Of a stretch of 64,000 bases of DNA, positions 50,443 through 60,027 are shown in pieces. The position numbers were made by a program, and so were the translations under genes. Numbering within the stretch: the first letter of the stretch is position 1; every line of letters begins with the position of its first letter. The notes below the pieces were generated by a model. The model saw only the letters and a list, made by a program, of their open reading frames with translations, did no database searches and was not told where the DNA came from. The stretch comes from Streptomyces sp. CB01201 (GTDB lineage: Bacteria > Actinomycetota > Actinomycetes > Streptomycetales > Streptomycetaceae): contig NZ_NNBJ01000003.1 of the NCBI RefSeq assembly GCF_002803085.1, positions 399,798 to 463,797 on the forward strand. The letters are read 5' to 3'.

Positions 50443-53400
50443 TCAGGCGTTGGCCCGCTCCAGCTCGTCGGAGTCCTCCGAGGTCGTGGACTCGCCCACG
50501 GGCTCGCCGCGCTTGGCCGCCTTCTTCCTGGCCCTGCGCTCCTTGCGGAGCTCGACCATCGCGTAGAGGGTCGGGACCAGGAGCAGGGTGAGCAGCGTCG
50601 ACGTCACCAGACCGCCGATCACCACGACCGCGAGCGGCTGGGCGATGAAGCCGCCCTCGCCCGTGACGCCGAGCGCCATCGGGAGCAGCGCGAAGATCGT
50701 CGCGAGGGCCGTCATCAGGATCGGACGCAACCGGTGGCGGCCACCCTCGACGACCGCCTCGACCACGCCGAGGCCCTGCTTGCGGTACTGGTTGATCAGG
50801 TCGATCAGGACGATCGCGTTGGTCACCACGATGCCGATCAGCATCAGCATGCCGATCATCGCCGGGACGCCCATCGGGGTGTCGGTGGCTGCGAGCAGGC
50901 CGATCGCGCCGGTGGCCGCGAACGGGATGGAGACCAGCAGGATCAGCGGCTGGATCAGGGACTTGAAGGTCGCGACCAGGAGCATGAAGACGATCGCGAT
51001 CGCGGCCAGCATCGCCAGGGCCAGGTTCTTGAACGCGTCCGACTGGTCCGAGGAGACGCCGCCGATGGTGGCGGTGGCGCCGGACGGCAGCTTCAGGGCG
51101 TCGATCTTGCTCTGGAGGTCCGTGCTGACCTTGCCGGTGTTGTCGCCGACCGGCTTGGCGGTGATGGTCGCCGAGCGGGCGCCGTCGATCCGGGTCATCG
51201 AGACCGGGCCGGGCACCAGCTTCACGTCGGCGATGTCACCGAGCTTGACCGGGCCGAGCGGCAGGTTCTTGAGCTGGTCCAGGGTCGTGGCCGGGTCGGG
51301 CGAGGTGATGTACACGTCCCGCTCCGAGTCGCCCATGATCGCCTTGGTGACCTGGGTGCCGTGCACCTGCTGGGCGACGGCCATGCCGAGCGTGGCCTGG
51401 TTGAAGCCCGCTTCGGCCGCCTTGTCGTTGGGCTGCACCGAGACCCGGGGCACGCTCTGCGCCAGGTCGCTCTGGACGTCGCTGACGTCCTTGAGGCTCG
51501 CGACGGCCTGGCGCACCTGCTCGGAGGCCTTCTTCAGGACGTCGCCGTCGGCCGCCTTCACGACCACGCTGAGGTCCTGGCTGCCGAAGCCGCCGCCGGC
51601 CGTGATGGCCGGGTTGCCGGGCTGGCCCTTGAGGGCCTTCTCCAGGCGGTCGTGCGCCTTGTCGTAGTCGCTCGCGTTCTTCAGCGTCACCGTGTACGAG
51701 GCCTGGTTGGCGCCGGTGCCGCCGCCGAAGGCCGCCATGAAGCCGGAGGAGCCGACGGTGACCTGGTAGCTCTTGACCGCCGGGTCGGCGGCCAGGATCG
51801 CCTCGATCTTCTTGGACGCGGCGTCCGCGGCGTCCAGGCTGGTGCCGGGCGCCAGTTCCTGCTTGATCGACAGGCTGTCCTGCTCGCCCTGGTCGAAGAA
51901 GTTGGTCTTCAGGAGACCGGCCATGCCGAAGGTGCCGATCAGGACGACGACCGCGATCAGCACGCTGACCAGGCGGCGCCGGGTCGCGAAGCGCAGCACC
52001 GGGACGTAGAGGCGCTGGAGCCGGGACTTGTTCTCCTTCTCCTCGGCCCTGCGGCGCGCCTCGTCCGGGTCGATGCCCGCGATCGCCTTGGGCGCGCGCA
52101 GGAACCAGTACGACAGGACCGGCACGACGGTCAGGGAGACGAGCAGCGAGGCGAGCAGGGCGGCGGTGACGGTGAGGCTGAACGAGCCGAACAGCTCGCC
52201 CACCATGCCGTTCACGAAGGCGATCGGCAGGAACACCGCGACGGTGGTGAGCGTCGAGGCGGTGACCGCGCCGGCCACCTCCTTGACCGCCGCCAGGATC
52301 GCCTCCTGGCGCTCCTCGCCGTAGCCGAGGTGGCGCTTGATGTTCTCCAGGACCACGATCGAGTCGTCGACGACCCGGCCGATCGCGATCGTCAACGCGC
52401 CCAGCGTGAGCATGTTGAGGGAGAGGTCCTGCGTCCACAGCACGATCAGGGCGAGGACCACGGACAGCGGGATGGAGACCGCGGTCACCAGCGTCGAGCG
52501 GATCGAGGCCAGGAAGAGCAGGATCACGATCACGGCGAAGAGCAGGCCGAGCGCGCCCTCCGTGGTCAGCCCCGAGATGGCCTTGGAGACCTGCGGGCCC
52601 TGGTCCATGGCGACGGTGATCTCCGCGCCGGACCCGAGGTCCTTCTTCAGGTCGGGCAGCTTGTCCTTGACGGCCTTCGAGATCGCGACGGCGCTGCCGT
52701 CGTGGTCCATGGTGGCCGTCACGGCGAGGCTGGGCTTGCCGTCGGTGCGGGTGATGGAGACGCGCTGCGCGGGCTGCTGCTTGACGGTGGCGATGTCACC
52801 GAGGCGGACCGGGGCACCCTGCTGCGGCTTGATCCGCAGGTCCTCGATCTGCTTCAGGGAGGTGTAGGGGGCGCCGACCTGGACCGTGCGGCTCTTGCCG
52901 TCCTCGGAGAAGGAGCCGCCGGGGACCGTCGCGCCGCCCGCCTTGAGGGCGTCGCCGAGCGTCATGGTGGTGAGACCGGCCGCGGCGAGCTTCTTCGCGT
53001 CCGGCGTGACATTGACCTGGAGGTCCTGGACGCCGTCGACGCTGACGCGGCCGACGCCCTTGATGTCCTCCAGGGCCGGGACGACCGTGCGGTCCAGCTG
53101 GTCGGCGAGCGCCTGCTGGTCCTTGTCGGAGGTCACCGCGAGCACCACGGTCGGCATGTCGTCGGTGGAGCCGGCGACGACCTGCGGGTCGACCTCGGTG
53201 GGGATCTGGGTGCGGGACCGGTTGACGGCCTGCTGGATGTCGGCGACGAGCTGCTTCGTACCGGTGCCGAAGTCGAAGGTCGCCATGATCACGGCGTTGC
53301 CCTCGGAGGCCGTGGACGTGATGCCCTTGACCCCGCTGACGGCCTTGATGTTCTTTTCGAGCGGCTCGACGACCTGCTTCTCGACCACATCGGGGGACGC

Positions 53401-53562
53401 GCCCTGATAGGGGGCGAGCACCGACACCATCGGCAGTTCGATGGTGGGCAGCAGTTGCTGCTTGAGCTGCGGAATGGCGATCGCCCCGAAGACGATCGCG
53501 ACGATCGACATCAGGCCTATCAGGGCCCGTTGTGCGAGGCTGAATCTGGACAGCCAGGACAT
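50443..53562 (-). CDS. RND-family efflux transporter (AcrB/SwrC-like)
   Basis: A 1039-aa proton-driven exporter. It has twelve helices in two six-helix halves with large periplasmic-type loops: about 30-330 (PYQGASPDVVEKQVVEPLEK) and 550-860. The proton-relay acidic pair is in TM4 (IGRVVDDSIVVLENIKR). The second half ends in RLRPILMTALATIFALLPMA. It has no adaptor or outer-membrane partner in the window, as expected for a Gram-positive RND pump like SwrC. A two-component system is 204 bp upstream on the same strand and may control it. Confidence 0.93.
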   Translation of the reverse strand: MSWLSRFSLAQRALIGLMSIVAIVFGAIAIPQLKQQLLPTIELPMVSVLAPYQGASPDVVEKQVVEPLEKNIKAVSGVKGITSTASEGNAVIMATFDFGTGTKQLVADIQQAVNRSRTQIPTEVDPQVVAGSTDDMPTVVLAVTSDKDQQALADQLDRTVVPALEDIKGVGRVSVDGVQDLQVNVTPDAKKLAAAGLTTMTLGDALKAGGATVPGGSFSEDGKSRTVQVGAPYTSLKQIEDLRIKPQQGAPVRLGDIATVKQQPAQRVSITRTDGKPSLAVTATMDHDGSAVAISKAVKDKLPDLKKDLGSGAEITVAMDQGPQVSKAISGLTTEGALGLLFAVIVILLFLASIRSTLVTAVSIPLSVVLALIVLWTQDLSLNMLTLGALTIAIGRVVDDSIVVLENIKRHLGYGEERQEAILAAVKEVAGAVTASTLTTVAVFLPIAFVNGMVGELFGSFSLTVTAALLASLLVSLTVVPVLSYWFLRAPKAIAGIDPDEARRRAEEKENKSRLQRLYVPVLRFATRRRLVSVLIAVVVLIGTFGMAGLLKTNFFDQGEQDSLSIKQELAPGTSLDAADAASKKIEAILAADPAVKSYQVTVGSSGFMAAFGGGTGANQASYTVTLKNASDYDKAHDRLEKALKGQPGNPAITAGGGFGSQDLSVVVKAADGDVLKKASEQVRQAVASLKDVSDVQSDLAQSVPRVSVQPNDKAAEAGFNQATLGMAVAQQVHGTQVTKAIMGDSERDVYITSPDPATTLDQLKNLPLGPVKLGDIADVKLVPGPVSMTRIDGARSATITAKPVGDNTGKVSTDLQSKIDALKLPSGATATIGGVSSDQSDAFKNLALAMLAAIAIVFMLLVATFKSLIQPLILLVSIPFAATGAIGLLAATDTPMGVPAMIGMLMLIGIVVTNAIVLIDLINQYRKQGLGVVEAVVEGGRHRLRPILMTALATIFALLPMALGVTGEGGFIAQPLAVVVIGGLVTSTLLTLLLVPTLYAMVELRKERRARKKAAKRGEPVGESTTSEDSDELERANA

Positions 53563-53766
53563 GGGTGGGGTCTCTCTTCTGTGGCGTGCGAGCGGCGATA
53601 CCCAGCAGGAGGGCAGGCGGCCGGCCCGTGATCACGCGGCGCATCGTCCGGGAAGACCCGGCCCCCGCCCACAACCCTCCGCCATGGGGCGGGTTCGATT
53701 CCTCGCTCCCAGGTCCCTTTCCTTATCCCGCGCATACCGCAGCCGCAGTACGCCGCACTCCACCCT

Positions 53767-54456
53767 TCAGTCCACCCGTGGACGGACAAGCCCCGATTCG
53801 TAGGCGATTACCACCAATTGGGCCCGGTCGCGGGCGCTCAGCTTGGCCATCGCCCGGTTGACATGGGTCTTGACGGTGAGCGGGCTGACGGCGAGGCGCT
53901 CGGCGATCTCGTCGTTGGAGTGGCCGCCCGCGACCTGGACCAGGACCTCGCGCTCGCGGACGGTCAGCGTGGCGAGCCGCTCGCCGTGTCGTCGCGGGTC
54001 CTCGACGCCGCCGTCCCAACTGCCGCCCTGGGCAAGGAAAGTGGTGATCAGGCCCTTGGTCGCGGCCGGTGACAGGAGCGCCTCGCCGGCCGCGGCGACC
54101 CGGATCGCGCCGAGCAGCTCCTCGGGTTCGGCACCCTTGCCGAGGAAGCCCGAGGCGCCGGCGCGCAACGACTGCACCACGTACTCGTCGACCTCGAACG
54201 TCGTCAGCATCACCACGTGGACCGAGGCCAGGGCCGGGTCGGCGGTGATGGCGCGGGTGGCGGCGAGACCGTCGGTGCCGGGCATCCGGATGTCCATCAG
54301 GACCACGTCCGGCCGGGTCGCGCGGACCACGTCGACGACCGCGGCCCCGTCGGCCGCCTCCCCGACGACCGCCATGTCCGGCTCGGAGTCCACCAGGACC
54401 CGGAAGGCCGAGCGCAGCAGCGCCTGGTCGTCGGCGAGTACCACCGTGATGGTCAT
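53767..54456 (-). CDS. NarL/LuxR-family response regulator
   Basis: A 229-aa regulator: receiver domain starting TITVVLADDQALLRSAF (acidic pair), phospho-Asp in VVLMDIRMPGTDGLA, Lys in GFLGKGAEPEEL, then a LuxR HTH (about 160-229) with LTVREREVLVQVAGGHSNDE. The ATG overlaps the kinase stop (ATGA). Located immediately upstream of the RND pump. Target genes are inferred from position only. Confidence 0.95.
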   Translation of the reverse strand: MTITVVLADDQALLRSAFRVLVDSEPDMAVVGEAADGAAVVDVVRATRPDVVLMDIRMPGTDGLAATRAITADPALASVHVVMLTTFEVDEYVVQSLRAGASGFLGKGAEPEELLGAIRVAAAGEALLSPAATKGLITTFLAQGGSWDGGVEDPRRHGERLATLTVREREVLVQVAGGHSNDEIAERLAVSPLTVKTHVNRAMAKLSARDRAQLVVIAYESGLVRPRVD

Positions 54457-55682
54457 GACGTGCCTTCCCCCGTGGCCCCGGTCTCCGCGGCCTTGACCGG
54501 CAGTATCGCCTGTACGCGGAAGCCGCCGCCGTAGCGGGGTCCGGCGGTGCAGCTGCCGCCGAGGGCGGTGACCCGCTCGCGCATGCCGAGCAGGCCGTGG
54601 CCGCCGCCGTCGCTGTCCGCGCCGCCGGTGCCGGTGCCGTTGTCGATGACGGTGATCTCGGTGTGCGGCCCCACCCGTACGACGCTCACCTCGGCCTTGG
54701 CGCCCGGCCCCGCGTGCTTGCGCACATTGGTGAGCGCCTCCTGGATGACCCGGTACGCGGCGAGGTCGACGGCGGCCGGCAGCGGGGCGTCGTCGGTGCG
54801 GGCGAGTTCCACGGGCAGCCCCGCGCGCCGGAAGCCGCCGAGCAGGTCGTCCAGGACGGCGAGCCCGGGGGCGGGCTCGGTGGGGGCGGCCGGGTCGCCG
54901 GACTGGCGCAACAGGCCGACGGTGGACCGGAGTTCGTTCAGGGCCGAGCGGCTGGCCTCGCGCACATGGGCGAGCGCCTCCTTCGCCTGGTCGGGCCGCT
55001 TGTCCATGACGTGCGCGGCGACACCGGCCTGCACATTGACCAGGGCGATGTGATGGGCCACCACGTCGTGCAGATCGCGGGCGATCCGCAGCCGCTCCTC
55101 GGCCACCCGGCGCCTGGCTTCCTCCTCGCGGCCGTGCTCGGCCCGCTCGGCGCGCTCGCGGATCGCGTCGATGAAGGCGCGCCGGCTGCGCACGGCGTCC
55201 CCGGCGGCCGCGGCCATGCCGGTCCAGGCGAAGATCCCGAGGTGTTCCTGGGAGTACCAGGGCGGGGTACCGAAGAGCATGGCCGTGCCGGTGAGCACCA
55301 CGACGCTGAGCACGCCGACGCGGTAGGTGGTGGGGCGGTCGGTGTGGGCGGCGACCGTGTAGAGCGCGACGACGGCGCTCATGGCGACGGGCGCGGGCGG
55401 GTCGCCCAGGCTCAGCTCGACCATGGCGAGCGCGCCGGTGCAGCCGAGCACCTCCATGGGCCGGCGCCGCCGCAGCACCAGCGCCCCGGCTCCCAGAACC
55501 ATCAGAACGAGCGAACGGAGCCCCGGCGTACGGGTGCCGAAGGTCGGCCCGTTCGGTCCGTGCGGGTCGGCGAAGGAGCCGAGGACCATGCAGATCAGTA
55601 CGCCGAGCGCGAGGGCGGCGTCCAGGGCCAGCGGATGCGCCTTGAGCCAGGGGCGGGCACGGTCGATGGGGGTCACGGTCAC
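54453..55682 (-). CDS. Membrane sensor histidine kinase (NarX/DesK-like)
   Basis: A 409-aa HisKA_3 kinase coupled to the downstream regulator. The N-terminal ~165 residues have five or six helices. The phospho-His motif is RLRIARDLHDVVAHHIALVN, the ATPase N box EALTNVRKHA and G1 box VIDNGTGTGG. GTG at 55682 or at 55676 is possible; AGG spacing favours 55676. It follows the PspA-partner gene on the same strand by 30 bp. Confidence 0.93.
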   Translation of the reverse strand: MTVTPIDRARPWLKAHPLALDAALALGVLICMVLGSFADPHGPNGPTFGTRTPGLRSLVLMVLGAGALVLRRRRPMEVLGCTGALAMVELSLGDPPAPVAMSAVVALYTVAAHTDRPTTYRVGVLSVVVLTGTAMLFGTPPWYSQEHLGIFAWTGMAAAAGDAVRSRRAFIDAIRERAERAEHGREEEARRRVAEERLRIARDLHDVVAHHIALVNVQAGVAAHVMDKRPDQAKEALAHVREASRSALNELRSTVGLLRQSGDPAAPTEPAPGLAVLDDLLGGFRRAGLPVELARTDDAPLPAAVDLAAYRVIQEALTNVRKHAGPGAKAEVSVVRVGPHTEITVIDNGTGTGGADSDGGGHGLLGMRERVTALGGSCTAGPRYGGGFRVQAILPVKAAETGATGEGTS

Positions 55683-55712
55683 CTACCGTAAGGGGGCCGG
55701 GACCCCGCCCCG

Positions 55713-55991
55713 TCAGCCCGGGATGAGGCCGTCGTCGCCGAGCATCTCCTTGACCTCGTCCAGACTGGCGTCCGGGCTCGGAAGGATCAGCTCGGACGGT
55801 TCCAGGGAGTCGTCGGGAAGCGGCTCGCCGAGGCGGCGCACCGCGTCCAGGAGCTCGCCCAGGGTGCGGCGGAAGCCGCCCTCGTCGCCCTCCTCCATCT
55901 GAGCGAGGAGCTCGTCGTCGAGCTTGTTGAGCTCGGTGAAGTGGCCGTCCGCCAGCTTCACCTGGCCCTCCCCCATGATCCGGACGATCAT
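55713..55991 (-). CDS. PspA-associated protein (PspAA)
   Basis: A 92-aa acidic protein starting MIVRIMGEGQVKLADGHFTE. It belongs to the PspAA family found next to actinobacterial PspA genes. The C-terminal half is Asp/Glu/Pro/Ser-rich. The gap to PspA is 19 bp, indicating one operon, so it probably modulates PspA-dependent membrane stress responses. Confidence 0.85.
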   Translation of the reverse strand: MIVRIMGEGQVKLADGHFTELNKLDDELLAQMEEGDEGGFRRTLGELLDAVRRLGEPLPDDSLEPSELILPSPDASLDEVKEMLGDDGLIPG

Positions 55992-56010
55992 GAACGTCTC
56001 CTGCCGCTCG

Positions 56011-56805
56011 TCACTGCTTGTCGAAGCGCGGGCTCTGCTGCGGGGCCTTGTCCTGAGGAGCGGCGGCGCCGCCCTCGATGGCCTGCTTCCCGCCGGACTC
56101 GCCGCCCATCAGCTCGGCCTTCATCCGCTGCAGTTCCAGCTCTACATCCGTACCACCGGACAGCCGGTCCAGCTCGGTCTGGATGTCGTCCTTGGCGAGC
56201 CCCGACTGGTCGTCGAGGGCGCCCGAGGCGAGGAGTTCGTCGATCGCGCCGGCCCGCGCCTGGAGCTGCGCGGTCTTGTCCTCGGCGCGCTGGATGGCCA
56301 TGCCGACGTCGCTCATCTCCTCGGAGATGCCCGAGAAGGACTCGGCGATCCGGGTCTGCGCCTGGGCCGCCGTGTACGTCGCCTTGATCGTTTCCTTCTT
56401 GGTGCGGAAGGCGTCGACCTTGGCCTGGAGGCGCTGGGCCGCAAGGGTGAGCTTCTCCTCCTCGCCCTGCAACGTCTGGTGCTGCGTCTCCAGGTCGGTG
56501 ACCTGCTGCTGCAACGAGGCGCGGCGGGACAGGGCCTCGCGGGCCAGGTCCTCACGGCCCAGCGAGAGGGCCTTGCGCCCCTGCTCCTCCAGCTTGGTGG
56601 ACTGGTTCTGCAGCTGGTTGAGCTGTAGTTCCAGCCGCTTGCGGGAGGTCGCCACGTCGGCGACTCCCCTGCGTACCTTCTGAAGCAGCTCCAGCTGCTT
56701 CTGGTACGAGTAATCGAGGGTCTCGCGAGGGTCCTCGGCCCGGTCAAGGGCCTTGTTCGCCTTCGCGCGGAAGATCATCCCCATACGCTTCATGACACCG
56801 CTCAT
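56011..56805 (-). CDS. pspA: PspA/IM30 (Vipp1-type) membrane-stress protein
   Basis: ESCRT-III-like protein, about 264 aa, binding and protecting the membrane. The N-terminal amphipathic helix (MKRMGMIFRAKANKALDRAE) and long coiled coil (RRGVADVATSRKRLELQLNQ onwards to about 220) are characteristic. The Gly/Ala tail differs from E. coli PspA. ATG at 56805 is taken; a start at 56793 (MKRMGM) is also plausible. It leads the pspA-pspAA pair. Confidence 0.93.
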   Translation of the reverse strand: MSGVMKRMGMIFRAKANKALDRAEDPRETLDYSYQKQLELLQKVRRGVADVATSRKRLELQLNQLQNQSTKLEEQGRKALSLGREDLAREALSRRASLQQQVTDLETQHQTLQGEEEKLTLAAQRLQAKVDAFRTKKETIKATYTAAQAQTRIAESFSGISEEMSDVGMAIQRAEDKTAQLQARAGAIDELLASGALDDQSGLAKDDIQTELDRLSGGTDVELELQRMKAELMGGESGGKQAIEGGAAAPQDKAPQQSPRFDKQ

Positions 56806-57069
56806 GGGCTTCGCGCGCCCCCTTCTGACGGACTCCAGCTCCAGCTGCTGCAACAGAACCCACAGTACGGGCCCTGCATCCATTACCGCACTGTTCGGGC
56901 GCCGATGCGCTCATCCCCAAGGACGACTGTGTCCACCGCCGATCCGGCGCAGGGAGTAGGTGAACCTCGGGGGAACAGTGCATCGGCCACCTGTGAGGAC
57001 GCAAGGCGTTGTGGGATCGTTCCCCACCGGCCTGGGGTCCATGCCGGGTACCCCGTACCCTTGGGGATT

Positions 57070-57666
57070 GTGTTCCGTAGCCGTTCCAACGCAGAGAAGG
57101 CCCCCACCGACAAGGTGACGGCGGACCTCTCCAAAGCGCCCCGCGACCCCGAGGCCCCCAAGGGGCGCCCCACTCCCAAGCGGAGTGAGGCGCAGACCCA
57201 GCGGCGCCGTGCCTCGACCGTGCCGACCGACCGCAAGGAGGCCGCCAAGCGCCAGCGCGAGGCCCGCCGGGTCGACATGGCCAAGCAGCGCGAGGCCCTC
57301 GCCAATGGTGACCAGCGCTATCTGCCGGCCCGTGACAAGGGCCCGGTGCGCAAGTTCACCCGTGACTTCGTCGACTCCCGGTTCTCGGTGGCCGAGATGT
57401 TCCTGCCGCTCGCGGTGATCATCCTGGTGCTCTCGATGATCCGGATCGGCAGCTTGCAGAACCTCTCTCTGCTGCTGTGGCTCGTGGTGATCGTGCTCAT
57501 CGTGCTCGACTCGATCGGCCTCGCCTTCCGGCTCAAGAGGGCGCTCGCCGCCCGCTTCCCGGACGAGCCGAAGAAGGGCGCCGTCGCGTACGGCCTCATG
57601 CGCACGCTCCAGATGCGCCGGCTGCGGCTGCCCAAGCCGCAGGTCAAGCGCGGAGAGCGGCCCTGA
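57070..57666 (+). CDS. DUF3043 membrane protein
   Basis: A 198-aa protein with a long, highly charged N terminus (about 1-95, including QRRRASTVPTDRKEAAKRQR) and two helices (EMFLPLAVIILVLSMIRI; LLLWLVVIVLIVLDSIGLAF). The family is conserved in actinobacteria with no known function. The GTG at 57070 has a TACCCT -10-like element 8 nt before it, suggesting leaderless translation. Its TGA overlaps the next gene's CTG start, and the two are probably coupled. Confidence 0.85.
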   Translation: MFRSRSNAEKAPTDKVTADLSKAPRDPEAPKGRPTPKRSEAQTQRRRASTVPTDRKEAAKRQREARRVDMAKQREALANGDQRYLPARDKGPVRKFTRDFVDSRFSVAEMFLPLAVIILVLSMIRIGSLQNLSLLLWLVVIVLIVLDSIGLAFRLKRALAARFPDEPKKGAVAYGLMRTLQMRRLRLPKPQVKRGERP

Positions 57667-58460
57667 GCGGGAAGCCGTCCGGGTTCACCGGCGCCTCCGG
57701 CGCCTGGCTGAAGGGCCTCGGCGGGCTGCGCAATGTGGTCCGCCAGGAGCTCGTGGCCCGTCATCTCGACGAGCAGATAGCCGGGCGCTTCCCGGTGGGC
57801 CAGCGCCTGCGCGTCCTCGACGTCGGCATGGGCCAGGGCACCCAGGCCCTGCGCCTGGCCCGCGCCGGGCATTCGGTGACCGGGCTCGAATCCGATGCCG
57901 CGATGCTGAAGGTGGCGCGCGAGGCGCTGGCCACCGAGCCGGAGGGCATCCGTGAGCGGGTCCGCCTGATCGAGGGCGACGGCCGCGAGACCGGCGTGCA
58001 CTTCCTGCCCGGCTCCTTCGACGTGGTGCTCTGCCACGGCGTCCTGATGTACGTCGAGGAACCGGACGCCATGCTCGCGGGCCTGGCCCGGATGCTGGCC
58101 CCCGGCGGCCTCCTCTCGCTCCTGGTGCGGAACGCGGACGCGCTCGCCATGCGGCCCGGGCTCGCCGGTGACTGGGCGGGCGCCCTCACCGCCTTCGACT
58201 CGGACTCGTACACCAACCGGCTCGGCCTGCCGGTGCGGGCCGACCGGCTCGCCGTGCTGACCCGCACGCTCGACGGGATCGCGGCCCCGCTGCACACCTG
58301 GTACGGGGTGCGGGTGTTCACCGACAACGTCTCCAACGCCACGGACCTTCCGGCCGCCGACGAGCTGGAGCGGCTGCTCGCCGCCGAGGACCGAGCCGGC
58401 CGCACCGACCCCTACCGCCACACCGCGGCGCTGCTGCACCTCTTCGGCGTACGGGGCTGA
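57663..58460 (+). CDS. SAM-dependent methyltransferase, probable CTG start
   Basis: Class I methyltransferase, about 265 aa. The SAM-binding motif I is RVLDVGMGQGTQALRLA, the acidic tip is GLESDA, and motif IV VVLCHGVLMYVEEPD. The reading frame has no ATG/GTG/TTG where the family begins. CTG at 57663 is best: GGAGAG is at 5-7 nt and it overlaps the DUF3043 stop as CTGA. The first downstream start would remove most of the N-terminal helix. It resembles tRNA or small-molecule methyltransferases; the substrate is unknown. Confidence 0.78.
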   Translation: MSGKPSGFTGASGAWLKGLGGLRNVVRQELVARHLDEQIAGRFPVGQRLRVLDVGMGQGTQALRLARAGHSVTGLESDAAMLKVAREALATEPEGIRERVRLIEGDGRETGVHFLPGSFDVVLCHGVLMYVEEPDAMLAGLARMLAPGGLLSLLVRNADALAMRPGLAGDWAGALTAFDSDSYTNRLGLPVRADRLAVLTRTLDGIAAPLHTWYGVRVFTDNVSNATDLPAADELERLLAAEDRAGRTDPYRHTAALLHLFGVRG

Positions 58461-58601
58461 GCCCCCAGGCCCCGCCGGACCGGGCCCCGGCTAACAGTCT
58501 TGGGCCGGGGTATCCGCCGAACGGGCCCCGGCCCCGGGACCCCGGTACCTGATCGGGCTCACCGACAGGCCGTCATTTCGGACCAAAGGGATACTCCTGC
58601 C

Positions 58602-59699
58602 ATGGATGCATCTCTTCGCCCCGGCCGGGTGCGCCGTGCGGTGCTGCCGCTGACCGCCGCCGTCGCCACCGTCGCCCTGCTGGGCGGCTGTTCGGGCGGC
58701 AGCACGGCCGCGGTGCCCAAGTCGGCCAGTCCGTCCGCCAGTTCCCCGTCGGCCCAGCGCAACGGCTCCGGCGTCACCGACAGCCTCCAGAGCGACTACC
58801 AGCGGGTCATCAAGAACGTGCTGCCGTCCGTCGTGCAGATCGACGCGTCCAACAGCCTCGGGTCCGGGATCGTCTACGACGACCAGGGGCACATCGTCAC
58901 CAACGCGCACGTGGTCGGCAACGAGCGCACCTTCAAGGTGTCGACGTCCGGCAGCGGTACGGCGATCACCGCGCGGCTCGTGTCGTCCTACCCCGAGCAG
59001 GACCTCGCCGTCATCAAGCTCGACTCGATGCCGAGCGGGCTCAAGGCGGCGCGGTTCGGCGACTCCGCCAAGGTCGAGATGGGCCAGATCGTGCTGGCGA
59101 TGGGCTCGCCGCTCGGCCTGTCCTCCAGCGTCACCCAGGGCATCGTCTCCGCGACCGGACGCACCGTCTCCGAGGGCAGTGCGGGCGGCGGGACCGGCGC
59201 CACCATCGCCAACATGGTGCAGACCTCGGCGGCGATCAACCCGGGCAACAGCGGCGGCGCCCTGGTGAACCTGGACAGCGAGGTCATCGGTATTCCGACG
59301 CTCGCCGCGACCGACCCGGACATGGGCGGCAGCGCGGCCCCCGGGATCGGCTTCGCCATTCCGGTGTCGATGGTCAAGACGGTCGCCGACCAGATCATCA
59401 AGAGCGGCAAGGTGACCGACTCGGGCCGGGCCGCGCTCGGCATCACCGGCCGCACCGTGGTGAACGCCGGCTACCAGCCCGCCGGGGTCGCGGTCGTGCA
59501 GGCCCCGGCGAACGGGGCGGCGGCCAAGGCCGGTCTGCGGGCGGGCGACATCATCACCAAGCTCAACGACACCGAGATCTCGACCATCACCTCGCTGACG
59601 GAGGCGCTGGCCGCGGACAAACCGGGCCAGAAGGTCACGGTGGCGTATACGCGCGACGGCGCGAAGAAGACGGCCGAGGTCACGCTCGGCGAGATCTGA
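58602..59699 (+). CDS. Secreted S1C trypsin-like protease with PDZ domain (HtrA/DegP type)
   Basis: A 365-aa lipoprotein-like exported protease. Lipobox region VALLGGCSGG gives a probable Cys anchor near residue 28. The triad is in TNAHVVG (His), DLAVIKL (Asp) and NPGNSGGALVN (Ser); one PDZ domain lies at about 275-360 (GVAVVQAPANGAAAKAGLRA). ATG at 58602 has AAAGGGA about 10 nt upstream. It should degrade or refold misfolded extracytoplasmic proteins. Confidence 0.95.
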   Translation: MDASLRPGRVRRAVLPLTAAVATVALLGGCSGGSTAAVPKSASPSASSPSAQRNGSGVTDSLQSDYQRVIKNVLPSVVQIDASNSLGSGIVYDDQGHIVTNAHVVGNERTFKVSTSGSGTAITARLVSSYPEQDLAVIKLDSMPSGLKAARFGDSAKVEMGQIVLAMGSPLGLSSSVTQGIVSATGRTVSEGSAGGGTGATIANMVQTSAAINPGNSGGALVNLDSEVIGIPTLAATDPDMGGSAAPGIGFAIPVSMVKTVADQIIKSGKVTDSGRAALGITGRTVVNAGYQPAGVAVVQAPANGAAAKAGLRAGDIITKLNDTEISTITSLTEALAADKPGQKVTVAYTRDGAKKTAEVTLGEI

Positions 59700-59702
59700 G
59701 CG

Positions 59703-59733
59703 GGGCCGGGGGCGCCGCGTGCGCCCCCGGCCC
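59703..59733. terminator. Hairpin between convergent protease and small protein genes
   Basis: Perfect 13-bp arms (59703-59715 and 59721-59733) with a 5-nt loop in a 39-bp gap; probably terminates both genes. Confidence 0.85.
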
Positions 59734-59738
59734 GCCCG

Positions 59739-59948
59739 TCAGACCTGCTCGGCGTGCAGGCTCATCGGGCCGTAGATCTTGGTGCCGTCGTCGAAGAGGA
59801 ACACCTGGTCGGCCCCGCCTTCGAGCAGGTCCTTCCACACCTCGCCGATCCAGGACTCCGCATCCCCCTGGGTCGTGAACTCCTCCGGCGCCACCGCCGG
59901 CTCGACCTCCGTACCGTCCGACTTCTCGAAACGCCACGTCCACGCCAT
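59739..59948 (-). CDS. Small conserved hypothetical protein
   Basis: A 69-aa acidic protein starting MAWTWRFEKSDGTEVEP and ending GPMSLHAEQV. GGAGG lies 5 nt before the ATG at 59948. Alternating charged and aromatic residues suggest a small alpha-beta fold. The family is common in Streptomyces; no function is known to me. It is divergent from cobU by 79 bp. Confidence 0.82.
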   Translation of the reverse strand: MAWTWRFEKSDGTEVEPAVAPEEFTTQGDAESWIGEVWKDLLEGGADQVFLFDDGTKIYGPMSLHAEQV

Positions 59949-60027
59949 GTCCGCCTCCTGGGTCACGTTGCTGCCCGCAGCGTAACCGGGCGCGCAAGAG
60001 GGCCGCCGACGCGGGAGGATCGTGGGT

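Noticed and set aside
49255..53631. Long plus-strand open frame of over 1400 codons opposite nadA and the RND exporter
   Set aside because: It is a G+C-driven shadow: it overlaps nadA in another frame and reads antisense through the exporter, with Arg/Asp/Gly-rich composition and no domain.
59949..60027. Cobalamin riboswitch before cobU
   Set aside because: The gap is only 79 bp, too short for the aptamer, and lacks the conserved B12 box.
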